Shown here: one piece after another, positions 1-12,268 of the stretch
Position numbering within the stretch: position 1 is the stretch's first letter
How the letters are laid out: the number at the start of each line of letters is the position of its first letter
Assembly: GCF_932526225.1 (NCBI RefSeq)
Contig: NC_064044.1
Location: 7,366,801 to 7,430,800, forward strand
Length of the DNA stretch: 64,000 nucleotides
From: Nematostella vectensis
Lineage: Eukaryota; Cnidaria; Anthozoa; Actiniaria; Edwardsiidae
Reading direction: 5' to 3'
Made by a program: the position numbers and the translations under genes
The notes under the pieces: model-generated
Databases searched by the model: none
The model's input: only the letters and a program-made list of their open reading frames with translations
Told to the model about the DNA's origin: nothing

Positions 1-42
1 GAATAAAGATTAAATCATTCTTATGGTAAGACAAGCACTGAC

Positions 43-3000
43 CTGGTACACATCATAGGCATGTAGGGTAGAGAGCATGTCATGAACTAGATGTAGAACT
101 CTTGTATTAGCGATAGCACCAGGATCTGATGGACTTACACCAAGCAGGGCACACAACTCAATGAAGAAATGAAACTCAAATGCTGCAGCTGTATTCTCAA
201 TGGAACTATATCAACAAGTGGACAAGTTATTCAGAAACACAATCATTTAAAAATTGCATAAAAAGGGTGAAAGAGCCATGGTATGTTTGCTTGACCGCTC
301 AGTGGTACAGGCTTTGCTTCTTAAGCAAGTCGATCAGGGTTCAAACTACTTTTTTAGAGGTGTAACTTAAAGCTTGCACTGTAAGTATCCCTTGATGCTT
401 GAACGACTATGCTAAATGGCAGTTCCTACTTACAAATATAGCTACAGTAGCAAACCCATAGTTGTGGGACATTTAAGATTAGTCCCTGTAGAAGGTGGAG
501 TCCATCTTTAGTGTCTACAATTGTCTGCATTACCAAAGGGGCATTGACATACCAAGCTGCAATGGCTGTCGTGCGATTTTCAAGTAAAAGAGCTTATGTG
601 TAATGGAATCTCAATAATAATGAAACCACTGGAACCACATGTCAATTTAACACTGAGCTATGTACAATGGAACATTAGTAATAAGGACACTACTGCTTTC
701 AATAAAGATCTTACCGCCTTGCCTTCAGGAACTCCCGTAGTAATTGAGGAAAAAAATTTGCCAAGGGTGTTGATCTGCTGGAGCTTTCCTGTGACAGACA
801 CAATAAAACAATTTTATAAGATTCCACTCCTATAACTTCTGACAGGTGGTCAGAATAATATGAACAGTTAGTGCTGCATGGTTGCCTTGCCCAGTTGTTG
901 CTGTTGCTGAGAACCATGAAAGCTCTACCCCCCTTTAGATACCTCTAAATCCAACATTGTACTGTTGAAAAATAAACCATTGTTTGCGTGTGCTTTCTTT
1001 AATCACTTAAAATCAACACATCATGTGTCACAAGGGAGGATCGAAAACAGTTATAAAAGATTTCAAGAAGGGGTGTAGCACCATCCCAAACTAGGGGGGG
1101 GGGACCACACAATGCCACACTGCCCCACCCACCCCCTTTGATGTACCCCTGTGTAACACACAGGTAACCCAGAAACAGTACAAACACCCACCTTACTCCA
1201 TGGATCATCAGTTAGAAGAAGCCTAAGGGTTTTAAATAGCTGTATTGGGTAGCTGCCATGATGTGACCTCTTGCTTGGTGAAGTATTGGCATTCTTTACA
1301 CTGCCTTCTTGGTTGGCAGACAGAGCTCTAAGAGCTGATGGGAACTCTAACAGAGGGTCCCTGAAATAAAGCCCTATTTAGAGAACTGAAATGGTGATAA
1401 GGGAAATTACATGCGATAACCAAGATTTGTCTCAAAGGGTGGCAGTGATAAATATCACATACCTTTCAACTCTCCCACATAAGTCTAAAAATTTTGGATC
1501 CCTTCTCCTGCTCTCACACTTTAAGCTCCAAATCTCCCGCTTTTTAGCGAGAGCTTCTTAGTGAGAGCTTTCTATACAGCAAACGCCTGCAAGCTTAAAC
1601 CCACTCCTCCCCCCCAAAAAAATATACCCCACCTCTCCCCCAAAAAGTTCTAAAACCTTAAGATTTTCGGAGGTTGATAGGTTTGATATCATATGGTAAA
1701 ATGTATAAGTTTTTCACTATCTTTCATTAGAAATGGCATGCTTTCCCATAGAGTTAGTGTTAAGGCTAGGGTCAGGGTTAGGGTGGTTGTCTATATGCGG
1801 TTGTCATCTAATGTATGTATATATGGCAAATTCAGAGAAGGTATGAAATGACCAGCTCTTTTGAAGTCAAGGGTGTGTGTGCCCTCCCTGTACATGTCCA
1901 CCCCTCCCTGCACCCCTGGATTTGAGCCACTACTTTGGAATGTTTAACCATTAAACAATTAAAATAAATATTCTGCAAGATACACCCTTACCATCCTTGG
2001 CTATTAGATGCTTTAAATCTGATGTGTAGCAAGGATTTGAGGCGTGTAGTTATTTACACACTTATAGGAGGATTGTTTTACACACTTAGCAGAATTGTTC
2101 TCAGCCCCTCTCCCACCCTGGTTTCCCCACCCCCTATTTCAAGGCCATTCCCTGGATAGAGGCCTAAAAAAAAGAGGAATCTCTATGAGCTACATTAATA
2201 GTGTTACCTTCTAAACAGTGCATCACCCACACACTCACAGATCTTGGTCTGAATATTGGAAGACGTTGCTTTTTCTGACACAATTTTGTAATGGACTTGC
2301 ATCATAGGGTTTAGTAGGTGTTCACAGAAGCGCTCAAATAGCTGGGACAAGGCAAAAATAAAATGGGCAAGTAACAATGTCTCTAATGCTAGCAATGCCA
2401 GGAATTTGTTTTAAAGTCAGTGAACTTTGTTAAGGCAGAAAAGAATAATATACTTTAGAGAGCCAACCAAAAAAGCAGACCAAACAATGGACTTTGGGGA
2501 AGTCTACTTGCTCATTTGAGTGAAGGTGAAGGTAATTCTGAGGATATAATAAGGATTGAATAGTTTCTGGTTTAATTTACATGCCATATCCTTTGAAACT
2601 TCATCATCAGTAGATCCTTCAAACATTCCCTACTTCTTTGTATGCAGCTATCAAGAATGCTAATGTTCACTGTATGGTATTTCTCTACCAACCTTCTTGT
2701 GATTTGACTGTTTTCTTTGCAAAGGGATATATTTTTGGAGAGAGACTTGTAACAATGATAGAATATCATCTTGCAGATGCACCGATGATGCTGAAGCAAG
2801 CAAAACAGAAGACACAAAGTGCACCTGAAAAATCAATTCCATTGCAATGAGTCAAATGGTGACAGTTGTGAGTCCTTGTTTAGCCATTTGTTTGTTTGCA
2901 GTTGAGGTGACATGGTTGGCATACCACCAGTCTAATAGTACCCTACAACTTGATTTGATTCCTGTTTTCAACAAGAGCTCAGTTTGTTAGGTTCTGGCCT

Positions 3001-4879
3001 ATGAACCAAGTACTGTATTTTCTGGGTTCTCCAGTTCACCTCTCTTCAAAGAAATTACAATTTTAATCCCTAGCATTGTCCCTACTCAGGCACTACCTTC
3101 AGTAGTTAGTCGACATATTAGTTTGCCTGTCTGAGATGAGTGTTAATAAAGCATGTTGCATGGGCGGGGTGATTAGCACATATATGCGTTTTATTATGTA
3201 CTCATTGGTATTCACATTTTATGATGGGGTTTGAAGAAAAATACTTTTTTACTCACAAAGCTTTCAAACTTGGTAAGCCAAGATGTAGCAAGCTTATCTG
3301 ATGTAAGAATGAGTATACAACACTGTACCACAGGCTGGAATTCCGGTAATTTATTAGAGGCTTGCTGAGTGAAGAGATCTGTGAATACCTATAATCAAAA
3401 GATATGAAAGAATCATTGTTACTTTAACCCAAGGAGAGAAAACTTTGTCTGTTTTAATTTATGATTTAATATTATTATTTGGTGTTAACATTTGTGTGGG
3501 TATTTTTGGTTTCATGTGACCTAATGTAGCAATGGAATGGATAATTTTCTTTAAGATTTGAATCAGCATTTAAGATAAAATTCACTGCTGAATTAGATAT
3601 ATTTGGATGATCCTGACCATAAAAGGGTCTAGCTAGGAGGGTTATTATACATGATTATAATAGCTTTCCTAATTTATCTTACATTATTATTCTATTCTGC
3701 ATACCTGTAACAGATGAGGTTTAATTACCACAGACACTGTTGATATTTGATGAGCTAAATTTTCCAACAGGCTAACAGTAAAGATCCATAAACCTTTAAG
3801 AGAGCTTGAAGACTTTTCTGTTGCCCTATAACACAATGAAAATTAACAGAAAACCATGAAGTGAAATGTGTGTTGTGTGTTTAAACTTTTTCCTCCAAAC
3901 TTTTCAGGTCCAGAAGTAACAGATTTGGAATCTCAGGTAGAGACACACACAGTAAAGGGATACACATATCCATATACTGTAACATTGCAGAGAGTGGCAT
4001 AATCATTTAAAATAATATTTAATTTCATTTAATATAAAACTGACAATCCAGTATTCTGGATGAAGTTAAAATGCAATGATTAAGTACCCAATAATATTAG
4101 CAATACACTTTAAAATTGGTTCCCATTGGTAGGGTACAGAACATCCCAAAATGAAACCATATCATATAAAACACAATCTTCAGGGTTAAATAGGGTTAGG
4201 ATTTGGGCCTTTGGGCATGATACCTCTATCAGATCTTCTTACTGATTTGCCTCCCCTCCTCAGAAAAAAGAAGGAAGATCTCTTGTAGTATACCTGAAAT
4301 CTTTCTTGTAGGAATTAATGATTTCCTGGCAAACCCAGTCCAGCAACACCTGATGCTTGTTGGGAATGAAGCATTTATCACTCTGCCAGGCAGAGGATAC
4401 CAGAGAGATCTTTTCATCTTGAGATATGGATGGGTTTTTCAGCTTTTGGTATACACCTATATTTTACAAATGAGATTGTCAACTTTGGAACTGGGTAAGT
4501 CATTCAATCCCGGGTGGTGGTGGGGGGGGGGGGGGGGGGGGGGAGGGGGGTGGTTCTTCAGGTTAAAAGTGATAGGGATGCTCGTCGGAAAATTAAAAAT
4601 GAAATACTCCTATAAAATAAGCAAAAAATTATCCCCAAAATACCAAAAGCCAGATTTAAGTATCCAATTGTATAAAAAAAAGTCATGAATGACAATGTTT
4701 TGTTTAGAAATCGAAGTATTAGAAAATCTAGAAAACGTTGGCTCATAATGCCCTTTTCTGCAAACCCAAAAAATACCATTTGCAGTAGAAAAGCCTATTT
4801 TTTTTCAGACCCTCCCCCCCCTAAAAATACCTAAGGCTCTAAAAAATATGACAAGCATCCCCTATCAGGTCAACCCCCG

Positions 4880-4911
<32 letters not shown>

Positions 4912-5615
4912 AGGGCATTCAATCCTAGGAAAAAAGATATACTGAAGCAAATTGAATTTCATCATGTTTCTGGCTTTGATACCTGCTTTGTTGAGGTATA
5001 AACTAGTGTCTGCCACTGAAGAAACAGCAAATGCAGAATACCCGTCCACAAAGTGTTAACAATGGGACCTCACACCTTAATTTCTATAGAACGTGCCAGT
5101 AAATATAAGGAAAATGCAAATAAGTGGAGGGGTATTCTGCAGTTAAGCCGAAATATCGGAGCAGGTTTGCCCCCCCTGCAAAAAATCCCCAGCTACCGCC
5201 TTGAAGATTTACCTTAAAACTAAAATTTAACATGCCTTTTGCAAACTACATTTGTTTACTTTTACTGTCTCTGGTATTTCAGTTAAAAACATGCATAATT
5301 TTGACTTATTTATGCAAAATCCAAGATTCATTTATGTATACAACACGTGAAATTGTAGTGCAAATCTATAGTGTCCAATAATAGGTACGAGTAATGAGTA
5401 TCTTCTGTAAGGAAAAACTATCACGATCACACGTGGAAGCAAACTTCATAAGTATTATTGACATTTTTTCCTTATTATTTGTCAGAAGAATCGCTTAATC
5501 ATTTCATTATCGTTACCTTTTGTGACATCCATTTCTATAACGCTTCCCATGATTGAAACGAACTGTTTTCAGCGAATTTTTCCTCACACATGAAAACCTG
5601 TTGATCGACCGCCAT
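43..5615 (-). CDS. URB2: URB2, nucleolar pre-ribosomal-associated protein 2 (5' part only)
   Basis: URB2 is a large helical-repeat nucleolar protein needed for 60S ribosomal subunit maturation (family knowledge). Exons as read here, 5' to 3': about 5517-5615, 4294-4382, 3705-3825, 3257-3388, 2693-2824, 2208-2341, 1192-1360, 723-788 (or 715-788), 434-524 and 43-182; the gene continues off the left edge. Exon 2 encodes CFIPNKHQVLLDW followed by a YKK stretch, which matches the N-terminal signature of animal URB2 (remembered human CFLPNKEQVLLDW). Phases agree from exon 2 through exon 8. The first exon is uncertain: the best-context ATG is at 5615 (AAGATGGCGG), but its frame needs a donor near 5540, while a stronger GTAACG donor at 5516 fits another frame. 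Exon 8 joins exon 9 in frame only through a GC donor after 723. The protein is otherwise leucine-rich and helical. Identity is fairly secure; the exact edges of exons 1, 2, 8 and 9 are not. Confidence 0.78.
4511..4915. mobile_element. Non-autonomous MULE-like element in URB2 intron 1
   Basis: A 405-bp insert is flanked by a perfect 10-bp direct repeat CATTCAATCC (4501-4510 and 4916-4925). Its ends are inverted: a G-rich left end with a run of 22 G (4522-4543), then GATAGGGATGCTCGTC, faces a right end with 32 C (4880-4911) preceded by the complement of GATAGGGGATGCTTGTC. A 9-10 bp target duplication is typical of Mutator-like elements (family knowledge), so a MULE-derived MITE is the best guess. 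No coding capacity is seen. Confidence 0.6.
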
Positions 5616-5727
5616 CTTGTCATTGACCGAGTAGGCCTAGTGATAATAAATCTAATCATTTGTACATAAAGTAGCCTGCTCTTTGGTAATGCCGCTGACA
5701 CATGGCTCCAAATTCGAAAAACGAAAC
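5616..5727. promoter_or_regulatory. Shared divergent promoter of URB2 and SIGMAR1
   Basis: Only about 110 bp separate the likely start codons of URB2 (minus, 5615) and SIGMAR1 (plus, 5728), so both promoters must overlap this gap and the adjoining 5' UTRs. I see no convincing TATA box. The function is inferred from the geometry alone. Confidence 0.5.
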
Positions 5728-6985
5728 ATGGGTTTCACCAAAAGTTTTATTTTCTTTTGTTTGTGGGCATGTTTGGCCATTTTCTGTGTCAAGTATTGGA
5801 TGAAAACAAAAACTTATGTTTTTGACGCTAAAGATATATCGGATATCACCAAAAAGCATTTAAAAAGTGGTAAGTAATACTATCACAGGCCATTCAACTG
5901 CTAGAGGTACCGTACATGGGATCAACAAACATCATTTACACTTTCTCGTACGTAATTCTGACTCGTTCTATGGAAATCAAGGTATGCATATATGGGCCGA
6001 CTCCACTCTTAGCCCATTGGTAACCAACCTTTATATGACACCCTTTTATTCTATAGGTGGAAGTCCAGAAAGAATTTTTGGAAAAGTGGCCTTCCATCTT
6101 GACCAGGCGTATCCTGGCCATATCTTGCCCGTCCAGGACCAGGAGTGGGTGTTTATGTATGCCGGTGGCTGGAAGGCCTCTATGTGCCTTCTACATGCAT
6201 CCTTGACTGAGTACATCCTGTTTTTCGGTACTGCGGTAGATACGTCAGGCCACTCAGGTAAGGGACAGATTATTTATTTGCTAAATTTTTTTCCCCAGAC
6301 AGTTCTGATGATCAATGTTTTTTTTCCAAAGGATGTGGCGTTTTTTTTACCTGTCTCTACTTGCTCTATTTTTTAAGGGCCTGAGCTTTGCTTGATTTTT
6401 ATTTGTGGATCAGCCACTCCCCCCATCAAATATGAAATGGTCCATTCCTATGGGTCACTTGTTTGAATCAGTTGCCTGAGCTAAAATGAGAGGGAGTAAG
6501 AACACCCCTCCCCTGTCAAAAAAGGGGCATGAAACGAAATTTTAGTAGTACACGCTGCATCTTGAAACATAATTTTGGGCATTTTTATTATCACTATAGT
6601 TGAGGCATTTTTAGCATAAAACTTCAACCTATATTAACAGGCCTGTATTAATGTTTGCCCTGCAGGGAGGTACTGGGCAAACATTTCTGATACACTGATT
6701 TCCGGCAAGTTTACTCAGTGGAAAGAAGGCTCCCTACAAACTACTGTATATAAACCAGGAGACCATGTCATCCATGTACAAGGAGAGGTCACAGTCGTCA
6801 GCTGGGAAGCCAATACATGGATGGTGGAATATGGAAGAGGATTCCTGCCCTCTGCTCTTGGATTCACTCTCTCAGACACTGTTTTCAGCTCCCAGGATAT
6901 TGTACATGTTGGCAAAATTCTCTACTTGTATGCAAAAGCTTTATGGCAGGAATTACTGTTGTTTGGAAATGAACTGAAGTCATAG
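5728..6985 (+). CDS. SIGMAR1: Sigma-1 receptor / ERG2 sterol isomerase-like protein
   Basis: Exons 5728-5869, 6057-6257 and 6666-6985 give an in-frame 220-aa protein, close to the usual 223 aa. Sigma-1 receptor is an ER membrane chaperone related to the fungal C8-C7 sterol isomerase ERG2. Visible features: one N-terminal hydrophobic helix (residues about 4-21, [15 protein letters not shown]), then the cupin-like ligand-binding domain with [41 protein letters not shown], and the C-terminal [18 protein letters not shown], where the family's ligand-contact Glu and the DTVFSSQD helix are present. The start at 5728 was chosen because it matches the family's short N-terminus; an in-frame ATG at 5689 would add 13 residues. 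All introns are GT-AG and phase 1. The gene is head-to-head with URB2. Confidence 0.93.
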
Positions 6986-8171
6986 GTGGCACTTTGCTAC
7001 CAGTTTTCCTATTTCATTGTAAGTGAATGCTCTGAAAATTCTTAGGACCAAAATATTGTTTTTGCCATTTAATATTCATAGGAAACATTGCCTCTGGTTA
7101 CTACTTTTATAGCATAAAAGAATGTGTGTTCTTAGGATTGATGCCCCCAGCCCCCAAAAAGGAAAAAGATGATATAAGGGGCAGTCCATTCTCTTACTAG
7201 ACACCAAATACATCCTGTAGCCAGCATATTAGTCAAGGGGCAGGACTTACAAAAAACTGCATCAGTCAGACATGTGACCAGGATTAGCAGAGGCTGGGTT
7301 CAGTCATATGGCAATACCGTATATGTAATAAACACCCCCCCTGAGCTTACAAGTTTGTAAGGCACAACCCCTTCTACCAGCTTAAAAACAAACAACATAG
7401 GACTTTCATTAGTGGTTTTCAAAATCCCGTGAAACAAAATGTAATTGTTTCAGTGTAATAGTTAAGCCAGAACAAAGAGATTACAGTGTATTAGTACTAA
7501 ATATTTCACAGGATTTTAGCAACCACTCCAATATAAATCATTTCAATGAATCTTGGGTAAGACTTGCTTGAAACCCTTGCTATAATTTAATGTGATCCTG
7601 ACTGACACTAGAACCCCACTGCACTTGGGTTTGTTAGATCATTGTAAAGAATACCCCTCCTAACATATAATTTATACATAATTATCCCATTCTAAGAACG
7701 AGGTTGTCCTAGACTCACACCACCTTGTGGTTCATCCCCTAAAACAGGTAAGAATGCACAAGACTAGCCCAATTTAGCAACCTATTCTTTTTTTGCAATA
7801 TTCAAGTCAAGAGTACATCTATCAGTTTCATATGAATTCTTGAACACATGGGCTAAGAAGCTGCTTAAATTGTCTTCAGACAAGCTCTACGAAACATGGC
7901 ATCAGAGTTGAAGCCACTGTTATCACTTCAATGAAAACAGTTTAGGAGACAGTAAACACAACTCATAAATACAATATGCATGCTATACATACAGCACTGA
8001 TTTATTGGCACACGATTGCATATCACATAAATACAAAATAAAAATTGACATGATATGACATCATGGTGACTATACTAGAGATGAGTATGCATCAAAATAT
8101 AGAGTTGCTTGTTGAAAGATAACTGTACAATAATGAGAATAGTTACAGGTTAAAAATAACACTAAGGAAAA
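6986..8171. other. Intergenic: SIGMAR1 3' flank and H2A.Z 3' flank
   Basis: No open frame with family features is seen on either strand. The stretch is AT-rich and must hold the convergent 3' UTRs of SIGMAR1 (plus) and H2A.Z (minus). Confidence 0.6.
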
Positions 8172-9834
8172 TCATGTTGGTTTGTTGGCTCCCTTCTTTC
8201 CAATTAAACTCTTGTGGATATGGGGGATTACACCTGGAAGCAGAGAAATAGAAGTTAGAACAGAGATAAATACATATAGACCAAGTAAGAACCTCTTTCC
8301 ACAACGGCATGCCAGGTATAGAAATTCATTACAAACAGGGAAGTTTCTGACGCAAAAATGAAAAGAGTCTAAGCTTTAGCTATGCAGTGGCTTATCATTG
8401 CTAGGCAACTGAATAGTTATTGCTACGAATTTAGAAATTGTGGTTATAGTAGGGCAGCCTAACGGATCACTAGACAGATGCTTTAGGCCAAAAACTTATT
8501 TCATCTGAGCAGAACCCTTGACTTCTGCATTATATTTACAATCAGGGATATATATACTTACCACCGCCAGCAATGGTAGCCTTGATAAGCGAATCCAACT
8601 CTTCGTCTCCACGGATGGCAAGCTGTAAATGGCGAGGGGTGATACGCTTCACTTTCAGATCTTTGGATGCATTACCTGCCAACTCTAGAACCTGAAGAAA
8701 TAAAGCTTCATTAGCAATAAATTCACAACAATAGATCAAAAGCTCGAATGCAAATTTAGAAGCATATTGCTTCAAGTCCTCGGTGCAGTGTGCAACAAAT
8801 CATTACCTCAACAAAGATTTAGACAAAAAGGTACGACTGGTCAAATTAGATTTGATTGGCAAGTAATTTGGTATGCAAATTTTCAAACATTGCAAACAAC
8901 GCCGAAACAGACAAACTCGAAGAGAAATATCTTCTTCCAACCATAAATTGAAAATTATACAACAGGAATTAGAGATAGTAGCAAAGAAGATTACAGATAG
9001 AGATAATAACTCTAGGTCTAGTTTTTATGTAGAAGTTATTTCTGTAAACTACAGTTATGGCGGGAAGGATGAAATATCGTTCGAGTAAATTATGAAAATT
9101 TGTAGTTTGCAAGTACAAACCCAAAGATAAAGTCAAGATCTAGAGATGGATCTAGTTTACTCGATAATTTGAGCAAGTATTCGGTGTTTGGCAGAGGAAA
9201 AGATCGAAAAACCCCGAACAAACAAACGCTCCAAACAATAGATTGATTGCCGCGCAAACTACAACACGAACGTAAAGTGATCTACTACGCGAGATTTCGA
9301 TGGCAATCCGAATAAAATAACCATAAACTTTACATCAAGCTTGAATTCACACAGTATACTTACTTCAGCGGTAAGATATTCGAGGATAGCAGCGCTGTAA
9401 ACTGCTGCAGTGGCTCCTACTCGACCGTGACTCGTTGTTCTGTTCTTCAAATGTCTGTGTATACGACCGACGGGGAACTGTAGAAAACGCAATAAAATTA
9501 CGTCTTCATCATAAACTTACATTCAAACTACGTAGATGGAGTAAATTGAACTCCGACTGACTTAAAATGAAAAGGCTTTTACCTGTAAACCGGCACGGGC
9601 TGATCTAGAAACTGCCTTCGCCTTTGCTTTAGAATCCTTTCCGGCTTTGCCTCCCGCCTAAAAAATAAACACAAAAAATTCAGCAAAATGCGACAGAACA
9701 GTCGTGAAATACGCAAAAGTAATTTCATAAGAAGATGATGAAAGTATTTAAGATAAAGTATGTATAAAAAGCAAGTCCATTAGATCGAATATATGGAGGA
9801 TGGAAGTGGATTGAAAATACGGATGACTCACCAT
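8172..9834 (-). CDS. H2AZ: Histone H2A.Z (H2A variant)
   Basis: Five coding exons: 9832-9834 (only the ATG), 9583-9657, 9364-9477, 8562-8691 and 8172-8233. They total 384 nt, a 127-aa protein. The protein reads [15 protein letters not shown] at the lysine-rich tail, then [15 protein letters not shown] (loop 1), the H2A.Z-type [27 protein letters not shown] histone fold, [14 protein letters not shown] (acidic patch) and the variant-specific tail [17 protein letters not shown]. Canonical H2A would have NDEELNKLL and no introns. The first intron directly follows the start codon, with donor ATG|GTGAGT. H2A.Z replaces H2A in nucleosomes at promoters through SRCAP/SWR1-type remodellers (family knowledge). 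The gene contains introns, so it is likely expressed as a polyadenylated, replication-independent histone. Confidence 0.96.
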
Positions 9835-11735
9835 TTTTGTAGTTCTGTGTATTCTCTTACCGCCAACAAACGACAACTGAGTAATAGCGCCAAAATGACG
9901 CTCCTTATTTTGAACATCCCATAACCAATCATAACGTATGATTTGAATGCATTGACCAATGACAGGCCTGAGTTTTCCCGCTCAAGGCTAAGCACCAAAT
10001 ATGGAAGCATCTTTTGTTTTACCGAAAAAGAAGAATCATGGGTAAAATTACCCAGCAGGGCTTTCGCATAATGCATTTTCAGTTAGAGCAGGTAAGTAAT
10101 ACTTTCCTGGTACTACTTGATATCTTATGAACCAATAAAAAATAATAATTCTGTATTATAATCGATGGAAAACTATGCTAAATTATACTAACTAAACTAT
10201 AGATACCACAGGTAGCGAAATAGCACAGATCTTTATTTTGAAATTACCACAGGTAGCCCATTTTAGGAAAAAAAAAATGGCATTGGCAAAGGGCCAAAAA
10301 CTTAACCAGGGGCTCATAAGTAAATGAAAGTATCTAAATTATATGGGTGTTTTTATATGAGTGGGCAAATCAGCCCCCTTACTGCTAGTCATGTGTGCAA
10401 GCCCAAATTGCAGTAAGGAATAATTATTTTTTATCTATTATTTATTGTTCACCAAGTGCAAACTAGAATTCAAAGTCATAGTTAGAGGTGGATTAAAATT
10501 CATATCGAAGAAGTGAAAAATGAAAGGTTGCATTAGATTGGCTAACCTGTGAGTCTAAAAATAGCCTGCTCCACAAAAATGCTGTAGGCGGGGGGGGGGG
10601 GGGGGGTGAATAGGGGTATGTAAATCCGCCGATCCGCTACATTTTTGGAAAAACGTAGGAAGAAACCACCGGACAGCCTCTATCTGCTGGTGTGCGTCGG
10701 ACCTTGTGGTCTGCGTCGACAGTTGATTAATTAATAAAACCTTTAAAAGAAAAAGTCGACAACAACGCAGATTTATGTTTTTTAGAACGATATTTCGGCA
10801 GGCCAATACCTGCCTTCTTCAGGTTATAAATGAGTTACAATGGCATGTTATAGCTAGTATATGTACAAAGTTCATTGATGATTAACTAACAAAAGGTAAA
10901 AATAGTAATTGAGTGACAAAGTACAAAGTTCATTGATGATTAACTAACAAAAGGTAAAAGTCACTCAATTACTATTTCAATTACTCAATTACTAGATAAA
11001 GCGGTGCTCTATTTGGTAGGTACTATGTGTTTTCAAAGCTATTTTTTGTCAACTTGCAGTGATTTAAGTGCGGTGAAAATGGAAGAGAAAGCCTAATTCG
11101 CTGTTTACGGCTGACTTCTAACTACAAGTTTTATCGGCAAACGTCAAGATTTACTTACTTACAGCAAAAATACAAACGACAGTCTCATTCTTATGAGTAA
11201 TTGAATTAACTTAGGTAATATCAAACACAAGTTTAATGGTAGGACTTACATTGCTCTTGTAAGTGGTTTGTTTGCTTTTCGTTTCTTCGTAGTAAGTATA
11301 TTTTACGCGTTTTCCCAACTCTACACAAAAAGTGGCCGGTCAAAGAAAACAGGGCTAGTTCTTACTTCTACGCCGACCGGAAAATGCTTATTTGCTTGTC
11401 CAGATTCGCAAAAAAATATCTCAAACCAATCTTTTTCGGCGTCGATTGCCGACTTTTTGTGGGACATTTGTGGGACCACATGGCTGTTATTGCACCATCT
11501 CTATCCTGATTGGCTATTCGTGCGCGCGTGATTGACATGTGGGATCTATGAATTGTGAAGAGATCCGTGATCTGCCGTACTTCCAAAATCCGCCAATCCG
11601 CTGAAATAATAATCAAAATCCGTTATCCATGAGCATTTCGGGGCCGAATCCGCCGATCCGCGAACCTACTTCCCCCCCACCCCCTGTGACACCTACATAA
11701 TACCAGAATGTGGAAGTTGATTGCCTCTACTTATC
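9835..11735. other. Intergenic, with repeat fragments
   Basis: No gene is recognised. The stretch holds the H2A.Z 5' flank (9835-10100), a G-run near 10590-10606, a Penelope-like terminal fragment (10735-10850), a 43-bp direct duplication (about 10858-10902 and 10918-10962, sharing GTACAAAGTTCATTGATGAT), and several copies of a short motif AATCCGCCGATCCGC near 10624, 11588 and 11648. Confidence 0.5.
10735..10850 (-). mobile_element. Penelope-like element terminal fragment (tentative)
   Basis: Read on the minus strand the stretch has CTGAAGAAGGCAGGTATTGGC followed by CTGCCGAAATATCGTT. This resembles the conserved 3' tail seen in many Penelope-like retroelements (from memory, CTGAAGAAGGC..GAAAC..). 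No reverse transcriptase or GIY-YIG domain is nearby, so it would be a 5'-truncated copy. Confidence 0.35.
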
Positions 11736-11945
11736 ATATCAGGGGCGCATTTAGGAGTTCAAAAAAGGGCGGCCGCACAAGGGTTTCAAAAAACAGGGTC
11801 CAGATTCATTGTTCTTCCGTGGATTTCCTTATATTTCTGAAAATGTAATATATCTGGAAATAGTGGGGGCCGGGGCGCGTTGGGCCCTCCCTTTTCTTTC
11901 AATTCCATTCACATATATTGTAACATAGGGTTATACCATAAAGTA

Positions 11946-12232
11946 CGGTGGCCCAAAAGTGTCACGGCAATAGAGGAAATTCGCGGCAAGATAGAGCAAA
12001 CTCGCGGCAAGATAGAGCAAACTCGCGGCAAGATAGAGCAAACTCGCGGCAAGATAGAGCAAACTCGCGGCAAGATAGAGGAAACTCGCTCAAGATAGAG
12101 CAAACTCGCGGCAAGATAGAGCAAACTCGCGGCAAGATAGAGCAAACTCACAGCAAGATAGAGCAAACTCGCGGCAAGATAGAGCAAACTCACGGCAAGA
12201 TAGAGCAAACTCACGGCAAGATAGAGCATATG
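11946..12232 (+). repeat. Left terminal inverted repeat with about 12 copies of a 21-bp unit
   Basis: After a unique head (11946-11983) the unit GGCAAGATAGAGCAAACTCGC repeats about 12 times, with one deviant copy (CTCAAGATAGAG near 12090). Because 21 is a multiple of three the array is open in several frames; one frame reads as repeated KIEQTRG and runs on into the transposase frame. Confidence 0.9.
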
Positions 12233-12268
12233 TGGCCAGCGGAATGTGCGGAAATAAATAAATCCAAA

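Noticed and set aside
1755-1790. Telomere-like GGGTTAGGG motif
   Set aside because: Only one or two imperfect units inside a URB2 intron, too short for an interstitial telomere.
5689-5727. Upstream in-frame ATG for SIGMAR1
   Set aside because: It adds 13 polar residues ahead of the membrane helix, not seen in the family. Not excluded by sequence alone.
11268-11616. Overlapping open frames of 82-87 aa on both strands
   Set aside because: No recognisable motifs, no splice structure and no codon signal, so treated as chance.
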